6,604 bases of DNA from UBA1724 sp963611685 (GTDB lineage: Bacteria > Verrucomicrobiota > Lentisphaeria > Oligosphaerales > Oligosphaeraceae), in assembly GCA_963611685.1 (NCBI GenBank), contig CAVDSU010000113.1:1-6604 (forward strand), in the 5' to 3' direction. This document shows, piece by piece, positions 1-6,303 of this stretch (positions are counted from its first letter, which is position 1; every line of letters begins with the position of its first letter). Position numbers and translations under genes: made by a program. Under the pieces are notes generated by a model. The model was not told where the DNA came from and did no database searches. It worked only from the letters and a program-made list of their open reading frames with translations.

Positions 1-2
1 AT

Positions 3-30
3 TTGACAAATTGTTTTATGCCTATAGATT
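3..30 (+). promoter_or_regulatory. Putative sigma70-type promoter of lexA
   Basis: A perfect -35 hexamer TTGACA lies at 3-8. A -10-like TAGATT lies at 25-30 (4 of 6 matches to TATAAT) with a 16-bp spacer; GATTAT at 27-32 with an 18-bp spacer is an equally good alternative. The AT-rich block stands out from the GC-rich surroundings and precedes lexA with a leader of about 100 nt. The -35 box sits within the palindrome ATTTG-A-CAAAT (1-11), so an operator may overlap it. The window edge cuts off the upstream part. The start site is inferred. Confidence 0.55.
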
Positions 31-137
31 ATCCGGCGTGCATTCTCTCCCCGTGTGCCCGTCGGCGTGTTACGCTGCCGTCGGGGCGTTTTGGGGGGAG
101 GGCGATCCATCCCGTGTGCAAGCAAGGAGCGAAAGAC

Positions 138-761
138 ATGAAAGCCCTGACGGACAAGCAGAAGCAGATTGTGGACTTCATCGAGAGCTATGGCCAGGAG
201 AATGGCATGGCCCCCACCATCAACGAGATCAGCGACCACTTCCAGGTGACCGCCGCCACCGCCTTCTCCCACGTGAAGGCGCTCCAGAAGAAGGGCATGA
301 TCACCCGCACCTCCAAGGCGCGCAGCATCGCGCTGCCCGGCGGAAACAAGTTCCACCACTTCTCCATGAGCCTCTCCATCCCCGTGCTGGGACGCATCTC
401 CGCCGGAATTCCCGGCGAGGTGGAGGAGCACGTGGAACGATACATCACCCTCGATCCCTCCTTCATCTCCACAAAATACGTGGCGGGACGCGAGCTCTTC
501 GCCGTGAAGGTCCAGGGCGAGAGCATGCGCGACGCCGGAATCCTGGACGGCGATCTCCTCATCGCCCAGAAGTCCGACAAGGTGGAGATCGGCGATGTGG
601 TCATCGCCTGCCTGGATGACGCCGTCACCGTGAAGTACATCTACCTCACCGACGGCAAATGGGAGCTGCGCCCCGCCAACCCCGAATTCCATTCCCGCTT
701 TGTGGAATTGGATCAGCTGCAGGTCCAGGGGACCGTGGTGGGACTGGTCCGACAGTTCTAG
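138..761 (+). CDS. lexA: LexA repressor, SOS regulator and autopeptidase
   Basis: LexA represses SOS genes and is inactivated when RecA filaments on single-stranded DNA stimulate its self-cleavage. The protein is 207 aa (E. coli LexA is 202 aa) and opens with MKALTDKQ, nearly the E. coli start. A winged HTH spans about residues 27-53. A linker of about 65-80 leads to the S24-type peptidase domain. The scissile bond is Ala89-Gly90 (GRISAGIP), the nucleophile is Ser129 (QGESMRDAG) and the general base is Lys166 (DDAVTVKYI). The 37-residue Ser-Lys spacing equals that of E. coli, so the enzyme looks fully active. The frame stays open upstream to position 3, but ATG 138 is chosen because AAGGAG at 124-129 lies 8 nt before it and the protein start matches the family. 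The recognition helix (TAATAFSHVKAL) differs from the E. coli one, so its operator is probably not the E. coli SOS box. Confidence 0.97.
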   Translation: MKALTDKQKQIVDFIESYGQENGMAPTINEISDHFQVTAATAFSHVKALQKKGMITRTSKARSIALPGGNKFHHFSMSLSIPVLGRISAGIPGEVEEHVERYITLDPSFISTKYVAGRELFAVKVQGESMRDAGILDGDLLIAQKSDKVEIGDVVIACLDDAVTVKYIYLTDGKWELRPANPEFHSRFVELDQLQVQGTVVGLVRQF

Positions 762-786
762 CATGCCCGCACAGAGGACAGAGCAA

Positions 787-1563
787 ATGCCCTCCCAGGA
801 AGAAGAAACCGTGCGCGCGGGCGTCGTCGGCCGCCTGTCGGGCATGCTCTTCTGGGGCTTCGTGGTCCTGGGACTCCTGGGGCTGCCGGCGTGGTCCTTC
901 TGGGCGGGGAAGGGCGGCACTGGCGCCGTCGCCTCCTCCGGCACAGTCCTGTGGTGCGCCTGGTCGGGGGAGGGCGGCGCACCGGCATTGGCGCTGACGG
1001 GCTCTTCCGGCAGTGGCTCCCCCCTGGAGGCACGGGTGCTCTTTCCCGGCGAGGGGCGCGCCGGCGCCTATCTCCGGGAGGGCCTCCGTCAGTCCGGCGT
1101 GGCGGATATCGGCGAGTGCCTCCTGCCGCCTGGGGCGACGTGTGCCCGGAGCGCGGAGCAGCTATTCCGCGAGATGACGGTGCGGCGGCTCTCCCTGGCA
1201 GTGCCTCTCCGGGGAAAGACCGCAGGCGAGGAGATGGCGAAGACCCTTGGGGGGGAGGGCACCGCCCTGGGACGACTGGCTCCCGCAAAGACCGAGGCTG
1301 GCGAGGTCCTTTGGGAGGACTCCTGGGGCGGGGGCCTTCTGCGCATCTGGCGAAAGGGCGCCTCCTGGCGCGGCGAGTGGTCCCCCGCGGGAACCCAAAT
1401 GCCCTTCGTTCGCTTCTATTATGGGGAGACCGGCGAGACCGTGGTGCAAAATGCCGCGGGACGTACTCTTCTGACTCTCCCCCAGCGTGCGCCCGGCGGA
1501 TTTCTCCGGATTCCCCTGGACTGCGACGACTCCCCCGTGGAGTCCTCCTGCGGCCCTGGGTGA
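787..1563 (+). CDS. Unrecognised single-pass membrane protein (possible degenerate ComEC-type domain)
   Basis: I do not recognise this 258-aa protein with confidence. An N-terminal cytoplasmic stub is followed by one hydrophobic segment at about residues 20-40 (MLFWGFVVLGLLGLPAWSFW), which suggests a membrane anchor with the C-terminal part outside. The rest is Gly/Ala/Trp-rich with Cys57, Cys111, Cys119, Cys246 and Cys255. The order of its elements weakly recalls the ComEC/Rec2 metallo-beta-lactamase-like domain: a GEGGAPALAL strand where that family has GQGDA, then YLREGLRQSGVADIGECLL, then AEQLFREMTVRRLSLAV. No HxHxDH metal site exists, so any such domain would be catalytically dead. ATG 787 is chosen because AGAGGA (773-778) lies 8 nt upstream; ATG 763 is an in-frame alternative lacking a ribosome site. 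It begins 25 nt after lexA stops, so co-transcription and SOS control are plausible. Codon use is strongly GC3-rich like the neighbours. Confidence 0.7.
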   Translation: MPSQEEETVRAGVVGRLSGMLFWGFVVLGLLGLPAWSFWAGKGGTGAVASSGTVLWCAWSGEGGAPALALTGSSGSGSPLEARVLFPGEGRAGAYLREGLRQSGVADIGECLLPPGATCARSAEQLFREMTVRRLSLAVPLRGKTAGEEMAKTLGGEGTALGRLAPAKTEAGEVLWEDSWGGGLLRIWRKGASWRGEWSPAGTQMPFVRFYYGETGETVVQNAAGRTLLTLPQRAPGGFLRIPLDCDDSPVESSCGPG

Positions 1564-1657
1564 ATTTCCCGGGGAAGAGGATGGCTTCCTCCGTGGGGTT
1601 CGCGGGGGCGGGATATATTGACAAGTCGTCTTTTCTTCCCAAGAAAACCGTCTTTTG

Positions 1658-1680
1658 GGCGCAGCTTTTTTGCGCCTTTT
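1658..1680 (+). terminator. Probable intrinsic terminator after the membrane-protein gene
   Basis: A perfect 6-bp stem GGCGCA (1658-1663) / TGCGCC (1671-1676) with a 7-nt T-rich loop is followed directly by TTTT (1677-1680). It lies about 95 nt after the membrane-protein stop and 46 nt before the next start, the expected place to end a lexA transcript. The U-tract is short, so efficiency is uncertain. It could also act as an attenuator for the next gene. Confidence 0.5.
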
Positions 1681-1726
1681 CCCCGCCGGGAAAATAAACC
1701 GTCCGTTCTGGCGTTTTGGAGAAACA

Positions 1727-2173
1727 ATGGGCTCTTATGTGGAACTCCCCCTCGGAATTGCTCTGATTCCCTGCGACAGCCTCATCGAGGATCGTCTCAC
1801 CGGGAAAAAGAGCCTCATTGGCATCATCGGCGCCATTCGGTGCGCGAAGTTCCCCTGCGTCCATCCCACCCTCACCATCCTGGTCTCCCTGACCAGCGGA
1901 CACGGCGACTACCCCTGCACCCTGGAATTGGTCAGCGAAAGCCGGAATGAGACGGTCTTCGCCGGACGCGGCGACCTGAAATTCTCCAATCCCAACCAGG
2001 TGCTGGATTTGGTTTTCTTCCTGCGGAGGATCCGCTTCGAATACCCCGATGTCTACTGGCTCAAGTTCATGGTGGACGATATGCCCATCATGACGCGCCC
2101 CATCAGCGTGGGTCTCCTGGAACTCCCGCAGGCGCCGGAGGGTCAGACCCCGCCTCCGCCCGCACAGCCATAG
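1727..2173 (+). CDS. DUF6941-like protein of unknown function
   Basis: This is a 148-aa soluble protein with no signal peptide or membrane segment. The N-terminal block from Cys16 (CDSLIEDRLTGKKSLIGIIG, continuing AIR, then FPCVHPTLTILVSL) matches what I recall of the DUF6941 family: a conserved CDS-hhEDxxTGKxSLIGhF/I motif followed by a predicted beta-sandwich with a FPxxHPxL strand. The family assignment is from memory and the function is unknown. The tail (residues 133-148) is Pro-rich (PQAPEGQTPPPPAQP) and probably disordered. Cysteines are at 16, 39, 44 and 64. ATG 1727 is chosen because GGAG (1718-1721) lies 5 nt upstream and the open frame before it crosses the terminator hairpin. It sits 64 nt before the pseudopilus platform gene; a functional link to it is unproven. 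Confidence 0.8.
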   Translation: MGSYVELPLGIALIPCDSLIEDRLTGKKSLIGIIGAIRCAKFPCVHPTLTILVSLTSGHGDYPCTLELVSESRNETVFAGRGDLKFSNPNQVLDLVFFLRRIRFEYPDVYWLKFMVDDMPIMTRPISVGLLELPQAPEGQTPPPPAQP

Positions 2174-2237
2174 CCTCGGCGCCCCCCCCCCTCGACGCCC
2201 CGCGGCCGCCTTCCCGGTCCGCCCCACAATACCCCCC

Positions 2238-3434
2238 ATGCCTCTCTTCCGTTACAAAGTCAGCGACGCCACCGGAAAGGTCAGCGAGCTCCTCATTGAG
2301 GGCGATACCCAGGCCGATGCCGCGCGGCGTCTCCAGCGGCGCGGCGTGGTGCCCCTGGCATTCCTGGGGGAGGGCGCCGCCGCCCAGGCACGCCGCGGCG
2401 TCTTCCACAAGGGCGTGGACGTAGTGGACTTCACCGACCGACTGGTGCCCCTCCTGGAGGCGAACATCCCCCTGGAACGCTCGCTGGCAATCCTTGGTGA
2501 CGAGCCCGGAAATCCCCAGCTTCAGCAGCTGGTGGGGGATTTGCGGCGGGGACTCCATGAGGGACGGAAATTCTCCGATTTGGTCCGCGACCAGGGGAGC
2601 CTCTTCCCGCCTGTCTATTCCGGCGTCGTCGAGGCCGGCGAGGAGGCCGGGGCCCTGCCGCAGGTCATGGGACAGCTCCGCAGCTTCCTGACCTCCAGCG
2701 CAGAACTGAAGAGCTTCATCATCTCCAGCTCCATCTACCCCGCTTTCATCGCCGTGGCCGGCGTGGTCATGATGGGCTTCGTCCTGGGCGTCATTGTCCC
2801 GAAATTCGCCGCCTCCCTGGCGGGCGCCGGCATCCAGAGCCAGTCCACGGAGCTGCTCATGGGGGTCTCCCAGGGCGTGCGGGACTACTGGTGGCTCGTG
2901 ATCCCCATTCTGCTGCTCCTGGCGTTCCTGGTGCGGCAGATCCGGCGCCCCGATGGCGCGTTGCGCCTCTGGTGGGACTCCCTGGTGGTGCGCCTGCCCG
3001 TCTTCGGGAAGCTCTGCCTCTACAGCAATCTCTCCCGCTTTGCGCGCACCATGGCGATCCTGATGCGCAGCGGCGTGCCGCTGCTCAATACCGTGGCGAT
3101 TGCCAGCCGCGTGATCCAGAACACCACCATCCGGCGCTCCTTGGACCAAGTCGGCGGCGAATTGCGGCAGGGCCAGAAGATTTCTGGCGCCCTGTCCAAG
3201 AGCCGATACATCCCCTCGCTGGTGCTCCGCATGGTTGCCGTTGGCGAGGAGACCGGCAATGTCGAGGAGATGCTGGACCGCGTGGCGGACCGCTACGAGA
3301 ATGGCCTGAAGAAGTCCATCAAGAGCCTCCTCTCCCTCTTCGAGCCCCTCATCATCGTCATCCTGGGACTCTGCATCGGACTGGTGGTCTTCCTCATGTT
3401 CGCCGCCATCATGGATATGCAGAACGCCGTCTAG
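2238..3434 (+). CDS. gspF: Type II secretion / type IV pilus-type inner-membrane platform protein (GspF/PilC family)
   Basis: This polytopic inner-membrane protein is the platform that couples an assembly ATPase to pseudopilin polymerisation. At 398 aa it has the usual family length and starts with the characteristic MPLFRYKVSDATGK block. Two repeated T2SSF domains are visible: one at about residues 66-188, with VVEAGEEAGALPQVM and a following YPAFI that enters the membrane; the other at about 268-390, with the parallel VAVGEETGNVEEML and FEPLIIVILG. Hydrophobic segments lie at about 167-189, 218-234 and 369-391. The start is fixed by family homology, since no Shine-Dalgarno motif precedes ATG 2238. 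It is first in a gspF-gspG-gspH-like set, with the pseudopilin gene 59 nt downstream. No ATPase or secretin gene accompanies it, so partners must be elsewhere. Sequence alone cannot separate GspF, PilC and ComGB; pseudopilin context favours GspF. Confidence 0.93.
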   Translation: MPLFRYKVSDATGKVSELLIEGDTQADAARRLQRRGVVPLAFLGEGAAAQARRGVFHKGVDVVDFTDRLVPLLEANIPLERSLAILGDEPGNPQLQQLVGDLRRGLHEGRKFSDLVRDQGSLFPPVYSGVVEAGEEAGALPQVMGQLRSFLTSSAELKSFIISSSIYPAFIAVAGVVMMGFVLGVIVPKFAASLAGAGIQSQSTELLMGVSQGVRDYWWLVIPILLLLAFLVRQIRRPDGALRLWWDSLVVRLPVFGKLCLYSNLSRFARTMAILMRSGVPLLNTVAIASRVIQNTTIRRSLDQVGGELRQGQKISGALSKSRYIPSLVLRMVAVGEETGNVEEMLDRVADRYENGLKKSIKSLLSLFEPLIIVILGLCIGLVVFLMFAAIMDMQNAV

Positions 3435-3493
3435 AGAACGCCCCCTTTCTTGTCATTGGAATCCCAAACCCCTCTCTAAGGAGAATCAAAACC

Positions 3494-3928
3494 ATGGAAC
3501 GGAAGAATCTTTCCCGTTGCAATCGACTGCGCCGCCGACACTTCACCCTGATCGAGATCATGATCGTCGTGGTCATCATCGGCAGCCTCGCCGCCCTGGT
3601 GGGACCCCGTATCTCCAAGTCCCTCGACAAGTCCCGCGTGAATACCACCAAGGCGCAGCTGGTGAACCTCAAGAGCGCCGTCCAGAATTTCTATATGGAC
3701 TGCGCGGAGTATCCCTCTTCCCTGGACGATCTCATGAACAAGACCAGCAACGACCGCTGGGACGGACCCTATCTGGACAGCAAGAACCTGCCCGTGGACG
3801 GATGGGGCAGCGAGTTCGTCTATGCCGTTCCCGGCGAGGACGACATGCCCTTCGATATCCTTAGCTACGGCGCCGACAAGAGTTCCGGCGGCGAGGGATA
3901 CAACGCCGACCTCTCCTGCTGGCAGTAG
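3494..3928 (+). CDS. gspG: GspG-type major pseudopilin
   Basis: This is the main subunit of a type II secretion-like pseudopilus, processed by a prepilin peptidase and then assembled in the periplasm. The 144-aa precursor has a basic leader (MERKNLSRCNRLRRRH), cleavage predicted before Phe17, mature Glu5 = Glu21 and a hydrophobic helix at about 17-40 (FTLIEIMIVVVIIGSLAALV). The globular part carries GspG family marks: YPSSLDDL (73-80), DGWGSEFVY (102-110) and the C-terminal calcium-loop motif SYGADKSSGGEGYNADL (124-140), with Asp128 and Asp139 as likely ligands. The residue before the cleavage site is His16 rather than the usual Gly. ATG 3494 is chosen because AAGGAG (3478-3483) lies 10 nt upstream and the basic leader begins there, although the frame is open far upstream inside gspF. 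The strong ribosome site, compared with none for its neighbours, fits a highly expressed major subunit. Confidence 0.95.
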   Translation: MERKNLSRCNRLRRRHFTLIEIMIVVVIIGSLAALVGPRISKSLDKSRVNTTKAQLVNLKSAVQNFYMDCAEYPSSLDDLMNKTSNDRWDGPYLDSKNLPVDGWGSEFVYAVPGEDDMPFDILSYGADKSSGGEGYNADLSCWQ

Positions 3929-3958
3929 ACCGCCCGGAAACCGCCGCACCGCAGTCCC

Positions 3959-4513
3959 ATGCGCCCCACCGTCCTCCATTCCGCACGGCGAAGCCGCCCG
4001 TACACCCTTCTGGAGATGATTGTGGTGTGCGCCATCGTCATGCTGGTGGTGGCGCTGGTGACTCCGCGCTTGGGCGGCGGCGGTCTCCGCATGGCGGCGG
4101 AGAGCGCACTCTCCGAGATCCGCGGCGCCTTCCAGCAGACCGCCACCCGCGCCCGCATCACCGGGCAACCCTACCAGATGGCGCTGCTCCCGGAAGAGGG
4201 CGTCTTCCAGGTCGCGCCACTGGAAAATCCCCTGGACCAGGACTGGCATCCCACGCCACTGTCGCCCCTGACGGGCGAGTCCGGACGCGGCGCAATTGTC
4301 CAATTGGTGGACTCCTACCCGGTGCCCGACGGCGTGGAATGGACCGAATTGCCTGACGGCGAGGAGGACTCCGGGAAGATCCTCTTCCGCTTCTTCCCAG
4401 ATGGCGAGGCCACGGGACCGGAGCTCGCCTGGAAGATGCATGGCCGCTCCTATCGCCTCGTCATGGACAGCGTCCAGGGAAAGGCAACGATTCTGGAGAT
4501 CCTGGAGAAGTGA
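3959..4513 (+). CDS. GspH-like minor pseudopilin
   Basis: This is a probable minor pseudopilin that would cap or initiate the pseudopilus made by the preceding GspG-type protein. The 184-aa precursor has a basic leader (MRPTVLHSARRSRP) followed by YTLLEMIVVCAIVMLVVALV, with Glu19 as mature residue 5 and a hydrophobic helix at about 15-36. The segment SALSEIRGAFQQTATRARITGQPYQMAL (49-76) and the later KILFRFFPDGEATGPEL (140-156) follow the GspH pattern of a helix rich in small residues, then an F-x-PDG-x-A-x-G strand. The cleavage site would be Pro14-Tyr15, which is non-canonical. ATG 3959 is the only start that yields a proper leader; no Shine-Dalgarno motif is visible. It follows gspG by 30 nt, so co-transcription is likely. 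A generic type IV pilin-like protein (GspI, GspJ or FimT type) is the alternative. Confidence 0.82.
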   Translation: MRPTVLHSARRSRPYTLLEMIVVCAIVMLVVALVTPRLGGGGLRMAAESALSEIRGAFQQTATRARITGQPYQMALLPEEGVFQVAPLENPLDQDWHPTPLSPLTGESGRGAIVQLVDSYPVPDGVEWTELPDGEEDSGKILFRFFPDGEATGPELAWKMHGRSYRLVMDSVQGKATILEILEK

Positions 4514-4564
4514 ACCGGGGGCGTCTTTCGACAGCTTTTAGAAATTGACGTTTTGGGAGGGAGC

Positions 4565-5200
4565 ATGATTGCGCAATTGAGAGGGATTTTGTTGGAGAAC
4601 AACGCGGATGGCAGTGTGGTGCTGGACGTGAATGGCGTGGGCTATGAGTTGCTTACGCCGCTCTCCACCCAGGAAAAGCTGCCGCCCCTCATGAAAGAGG
4701 CGCTCCTCTATGCCGCGTTGGTGGTCCGCGAGGACGACATGACCCTCTATGGCTTCGCCACCCGCGAGGAAAAGCGGGTCTTCCGGACCATCGTGAATTC
4801 CGTGAAGGGCTTCGGTCCCCGGCTGGCACTCACGACTCTCTCCGCCATGCCCATCGCACAGCTCTGCCAGGCCATCGCCCAAGAGGACATCAAGACCCTC
4901 TCCCGCATCAACGGCGTGGGAAAGAAGAGCGCCGCACAGCTGGTGCTGGATCTGAAGAGCCACCTCGCCGAATTCGGTGCGGCGGCACAGGTCACCGGTG
5001 CGGCTGCGAATGCCGCAGTAGGCACGCCGCAGGGCGAGCTACCGGTCTGCGCACAGGACGCCGTCAAGGCCCTGGAGACCCTGGGCTATCGCCACGACGA
5101 CGCGCGAAAGGCGGTGGAGGGCGTCCTGGAGGAGGCCGCAGGCGAGGAACTCCCCAGCGCCACCATCATCCGGCGCGCGCTCTCACGCTTCCGCTCGTAA
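4565..5200 (+). CDS. ruvA: Holliday junction branch migration protein RuvA
   Basis: RuvA binds four-way DNA junctions as a tetramer and loads the RuvB motors that drive branch migration in recombinational repair. The protein is 211 aa (E. coli 203 aa). Domain I is an OB fold (MIAQLRGILLE, then DVNGVGYELL and REDDMTLYGF). The acidic pin residues correspond to Glu56 and Asp57. Two helix-hairpin-helix motifs follow: NSVKGFGPRLALTTLS (78-93) and RINGVGKKSAAQLVLDLK (114-131). After a variable Ala-rich linker (about 138-160), domain III (163-211: DAVKALETLGY, ATIIRRALSRF) is intact and would bind RuvB. ATG 4565 is chosen because the protein starts exactly as the family does and GGGAGG (4555-4560) lies 4 nt upstream. 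It follows the pseudopilin gene by 51 nt and precedes ruvB by 45 nt. No ruvC lies next to it, and I found no clear SOS operator upstream. Confidence 0.97.
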   Translation: MIAQLRGILLENNADGSVVLDVNGVGYELLTPLSTQEKLPPLMKEALLYAALVVREDDMTLYGFATREEKRVFRTIVNSVKGFGPRLALTTLSAMPIAQLCQAIAQEDIKTLSRINGVGKKSAAQLVLDLKSHLAEFGAAAQVTGAAANAAVGTPQGELPVCAQDAVKALETLGYRHDDARKAVEGVLEEAAGEELPSATIIRRALSRFRS

Positions 5201-5245
5201 AAAAAAGCCGCCATTCTTTCTCTCTACGCAAGCCGATAGAATTCC

Positions 5246-6289
5246 ATGAGTGGAAATTCCAGCAATCAGGATAGTCGCTTCATCACCTCGGAGATGAATG
5301 CCAAGGAGGAGGAGTTCGACCAGAGCCTCCGACCGCAGGCCTTCGCCGAATTTCCCGGTCAGGGAAATGTGAAGGAGCAGTTGCAGATCATGGTGGCCGC
5401 CGCCAATCGTCGCGGCGAGGCACTGAATCACGTGCTTCTCTCCGGCCCTCCCGGATTGGGAAAGACCACTCTGGCGAATATCATCGCCAATGCCTGCGGA
5501 AAGCAGCTGAAGGCCACCAGTGGTCCCGTGATTGAAAAGCCCGGCGATCTGGCGGGACTGCTCTCCAGCCTGGACGAGGGCGATGTCCTTTTCATTGACG
5601 AAATCCATCGTCTTCCTCGACAGGTGGAGGAATACCTCTACAGCGCCATGGAGGACTTCCACATCGATATCATGGTGGACTCCGGGGTGGCCGCGCGCTC
5701 GGTGCGTGTCAATCTCCCGCGCTTCTGCCTCATTGGCGCCACCACCCGTCAGGGAAAGCTCTCTGCGCCTCTCCGCGACCGCTTCACCATGAAGTGCCGC
5801 ATGGCGTATTATTCCGCTTCCGAGCTTCAGACCATCTTGGTGAGAAGCGCGAAGGTGCTCCATGTGGAGGCCGAGCCCGAGGGACTCCTGGAAATCGCCC
5901 GACGGGCTCGCGGGACCCCCCGAATCGCCAATAATCTCCTGCGGTGGGTCCGAGACTACGCATTGGTGCGGCACTCCTCCGCCATCACTAGGGATATCGC
6001 CGCCGACGCCCTCGGAATGCTCAATATCGATGACGATGGACTCGACGAGATGGACAACCGGATCCTGGAGACCATCATCGTCAAGTTCAAGGAGCGACCC
6101 GTGGGACTCAAGTCGCTGGCGGTCGCCGTGGGCGAGGAAGAGGAGACCATCGAGGATGTCTATGAACCCTACCTGATCCAGGAGGGATTCCTTCTGCGCA
6201 CCCCCAGCGGACGAATCGTCACCGAACGCGCCCTCCGACGCTTCGGACGCACCAGTGACTCCGCTAAACAACCGGAGCTCTCTTTCTGA
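5246..6289 (+). CDS. ruvB: Holliday junction branch migration ATPase RuvB
   Basis: RuvB is the AAA+ hexameric motor that pumps duplex DNA through the RuvA-bound junction. The protein is 347 aa, normal for the family. Visible landmarks: Walker A GPPGLGKTT (67-75), Walker B LFIDEIHR (115-122), the presensor-1 beta-hairpin that contacts RuvA (about 141-153), sensor 1 GATTR (164-168), the arginine-finger region PLRDRF (175-180) and sensor 2 RGTPRIANNLL (222-232). The C-terminal winged-helix domain has TIEDVYEPYLIQEGFL and RTPSGR. All catalytic residues are present. The hairpin reads IMVDSGVAARS where E. coli has IMIGEGPAARS, and LRDRFT replaces LRDRFG. ATG 5246 places Walker A at residue 67, close to E. 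coli (about 62), so it is preferred to ATG 5294 although its ribosome site is weak. It lies 45 nt after ruvA and is probably co-transcribed and translationally helped by it. Confidence 0.97.
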   Translation: MSGNSSNQDSRFITSEMNAKEEEFDQSLRPQAFAEFPGQGNVKEQLQIMVAAANRRGEALNHVLLSGPPGLGKTTLANIIANACGKQLKATSGPVIEKPGDLAGLLSSLDEGDVLFIDEIHRLPRQVEEYLYSAMEDFHIDIMVDSGVAARSVRVNLPRFCLIGATTRQGKLSAPLRDRFTMKCRMAYYSASELQTILVRSAKVLHVEAEPEGLLEIARRARGTPRIANNLLRWVRDYALVRHSSAITRDIAADALGMLNIDDDGLDEMDNRILETIIVKFKERPVGLKSLAVAVGEEEETIEDVYEPYLIQEGFLLRTPSGRIVTERALRRFGRTSDSAKQPELSF

Positions 6290-6303
6290 AAGGGAGGAAA
6301 GGA

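Noticed and set aside
59..119. Direct repeats CCGTCGG (59-65, 78-84) and CCCGTGTGC (50-58, 111-119) in the lexA leader
   Set aside because: They are short, imperfectly placed and explainable by GC-rich composition. The hairpin that can be drawn here (GGCGTG with CGCTGCC) contains a bulge and a wobble and is weak.
3..137. Upstream extension of lexA to position 3
   Set aside because: The extra 45 residues do not match LexA, overlap the promoter, and have no ribosome site, whereas ATG 138 has one and fits the family start.
758..2239. 493-codon open frame on the minus strand
   Set aside because: It covers two plus-strand genes that have ribosome sites and coherent proteins. Its product is very rich in Arg, Pro and Gly, as expected of an antisense shadow in GC-rich DNA.
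2103..3149. 348-codon minus-strand frame
   Set aside because: It is antisense to gspF and has the His/Gly/Ala/Asp-rich composition typical of shadows of GC3-rich genes.
2891..3493. Long upstream extension of the gspG frame
   Set aside because: It is an out-of-frame reading of gspF. The prepilin leader and ribosome site place the start at 3494.
4545..4550. TTGACG as a -35 box for ruvA
   Set aside because: It lies only 15 nt before the ruvA start, leaving no room for a -10 and leader upstream of the gene.
4514..4564. SOS operator upstream of ruvA
   Set aside because: No E. coli-type CTGT-N8-ACAG, Gram-positive-type GAAC-N4-GTTC or TGTTC-N4-GAACA site, and no repeat of the lexA upstream palindrome, is seen here.
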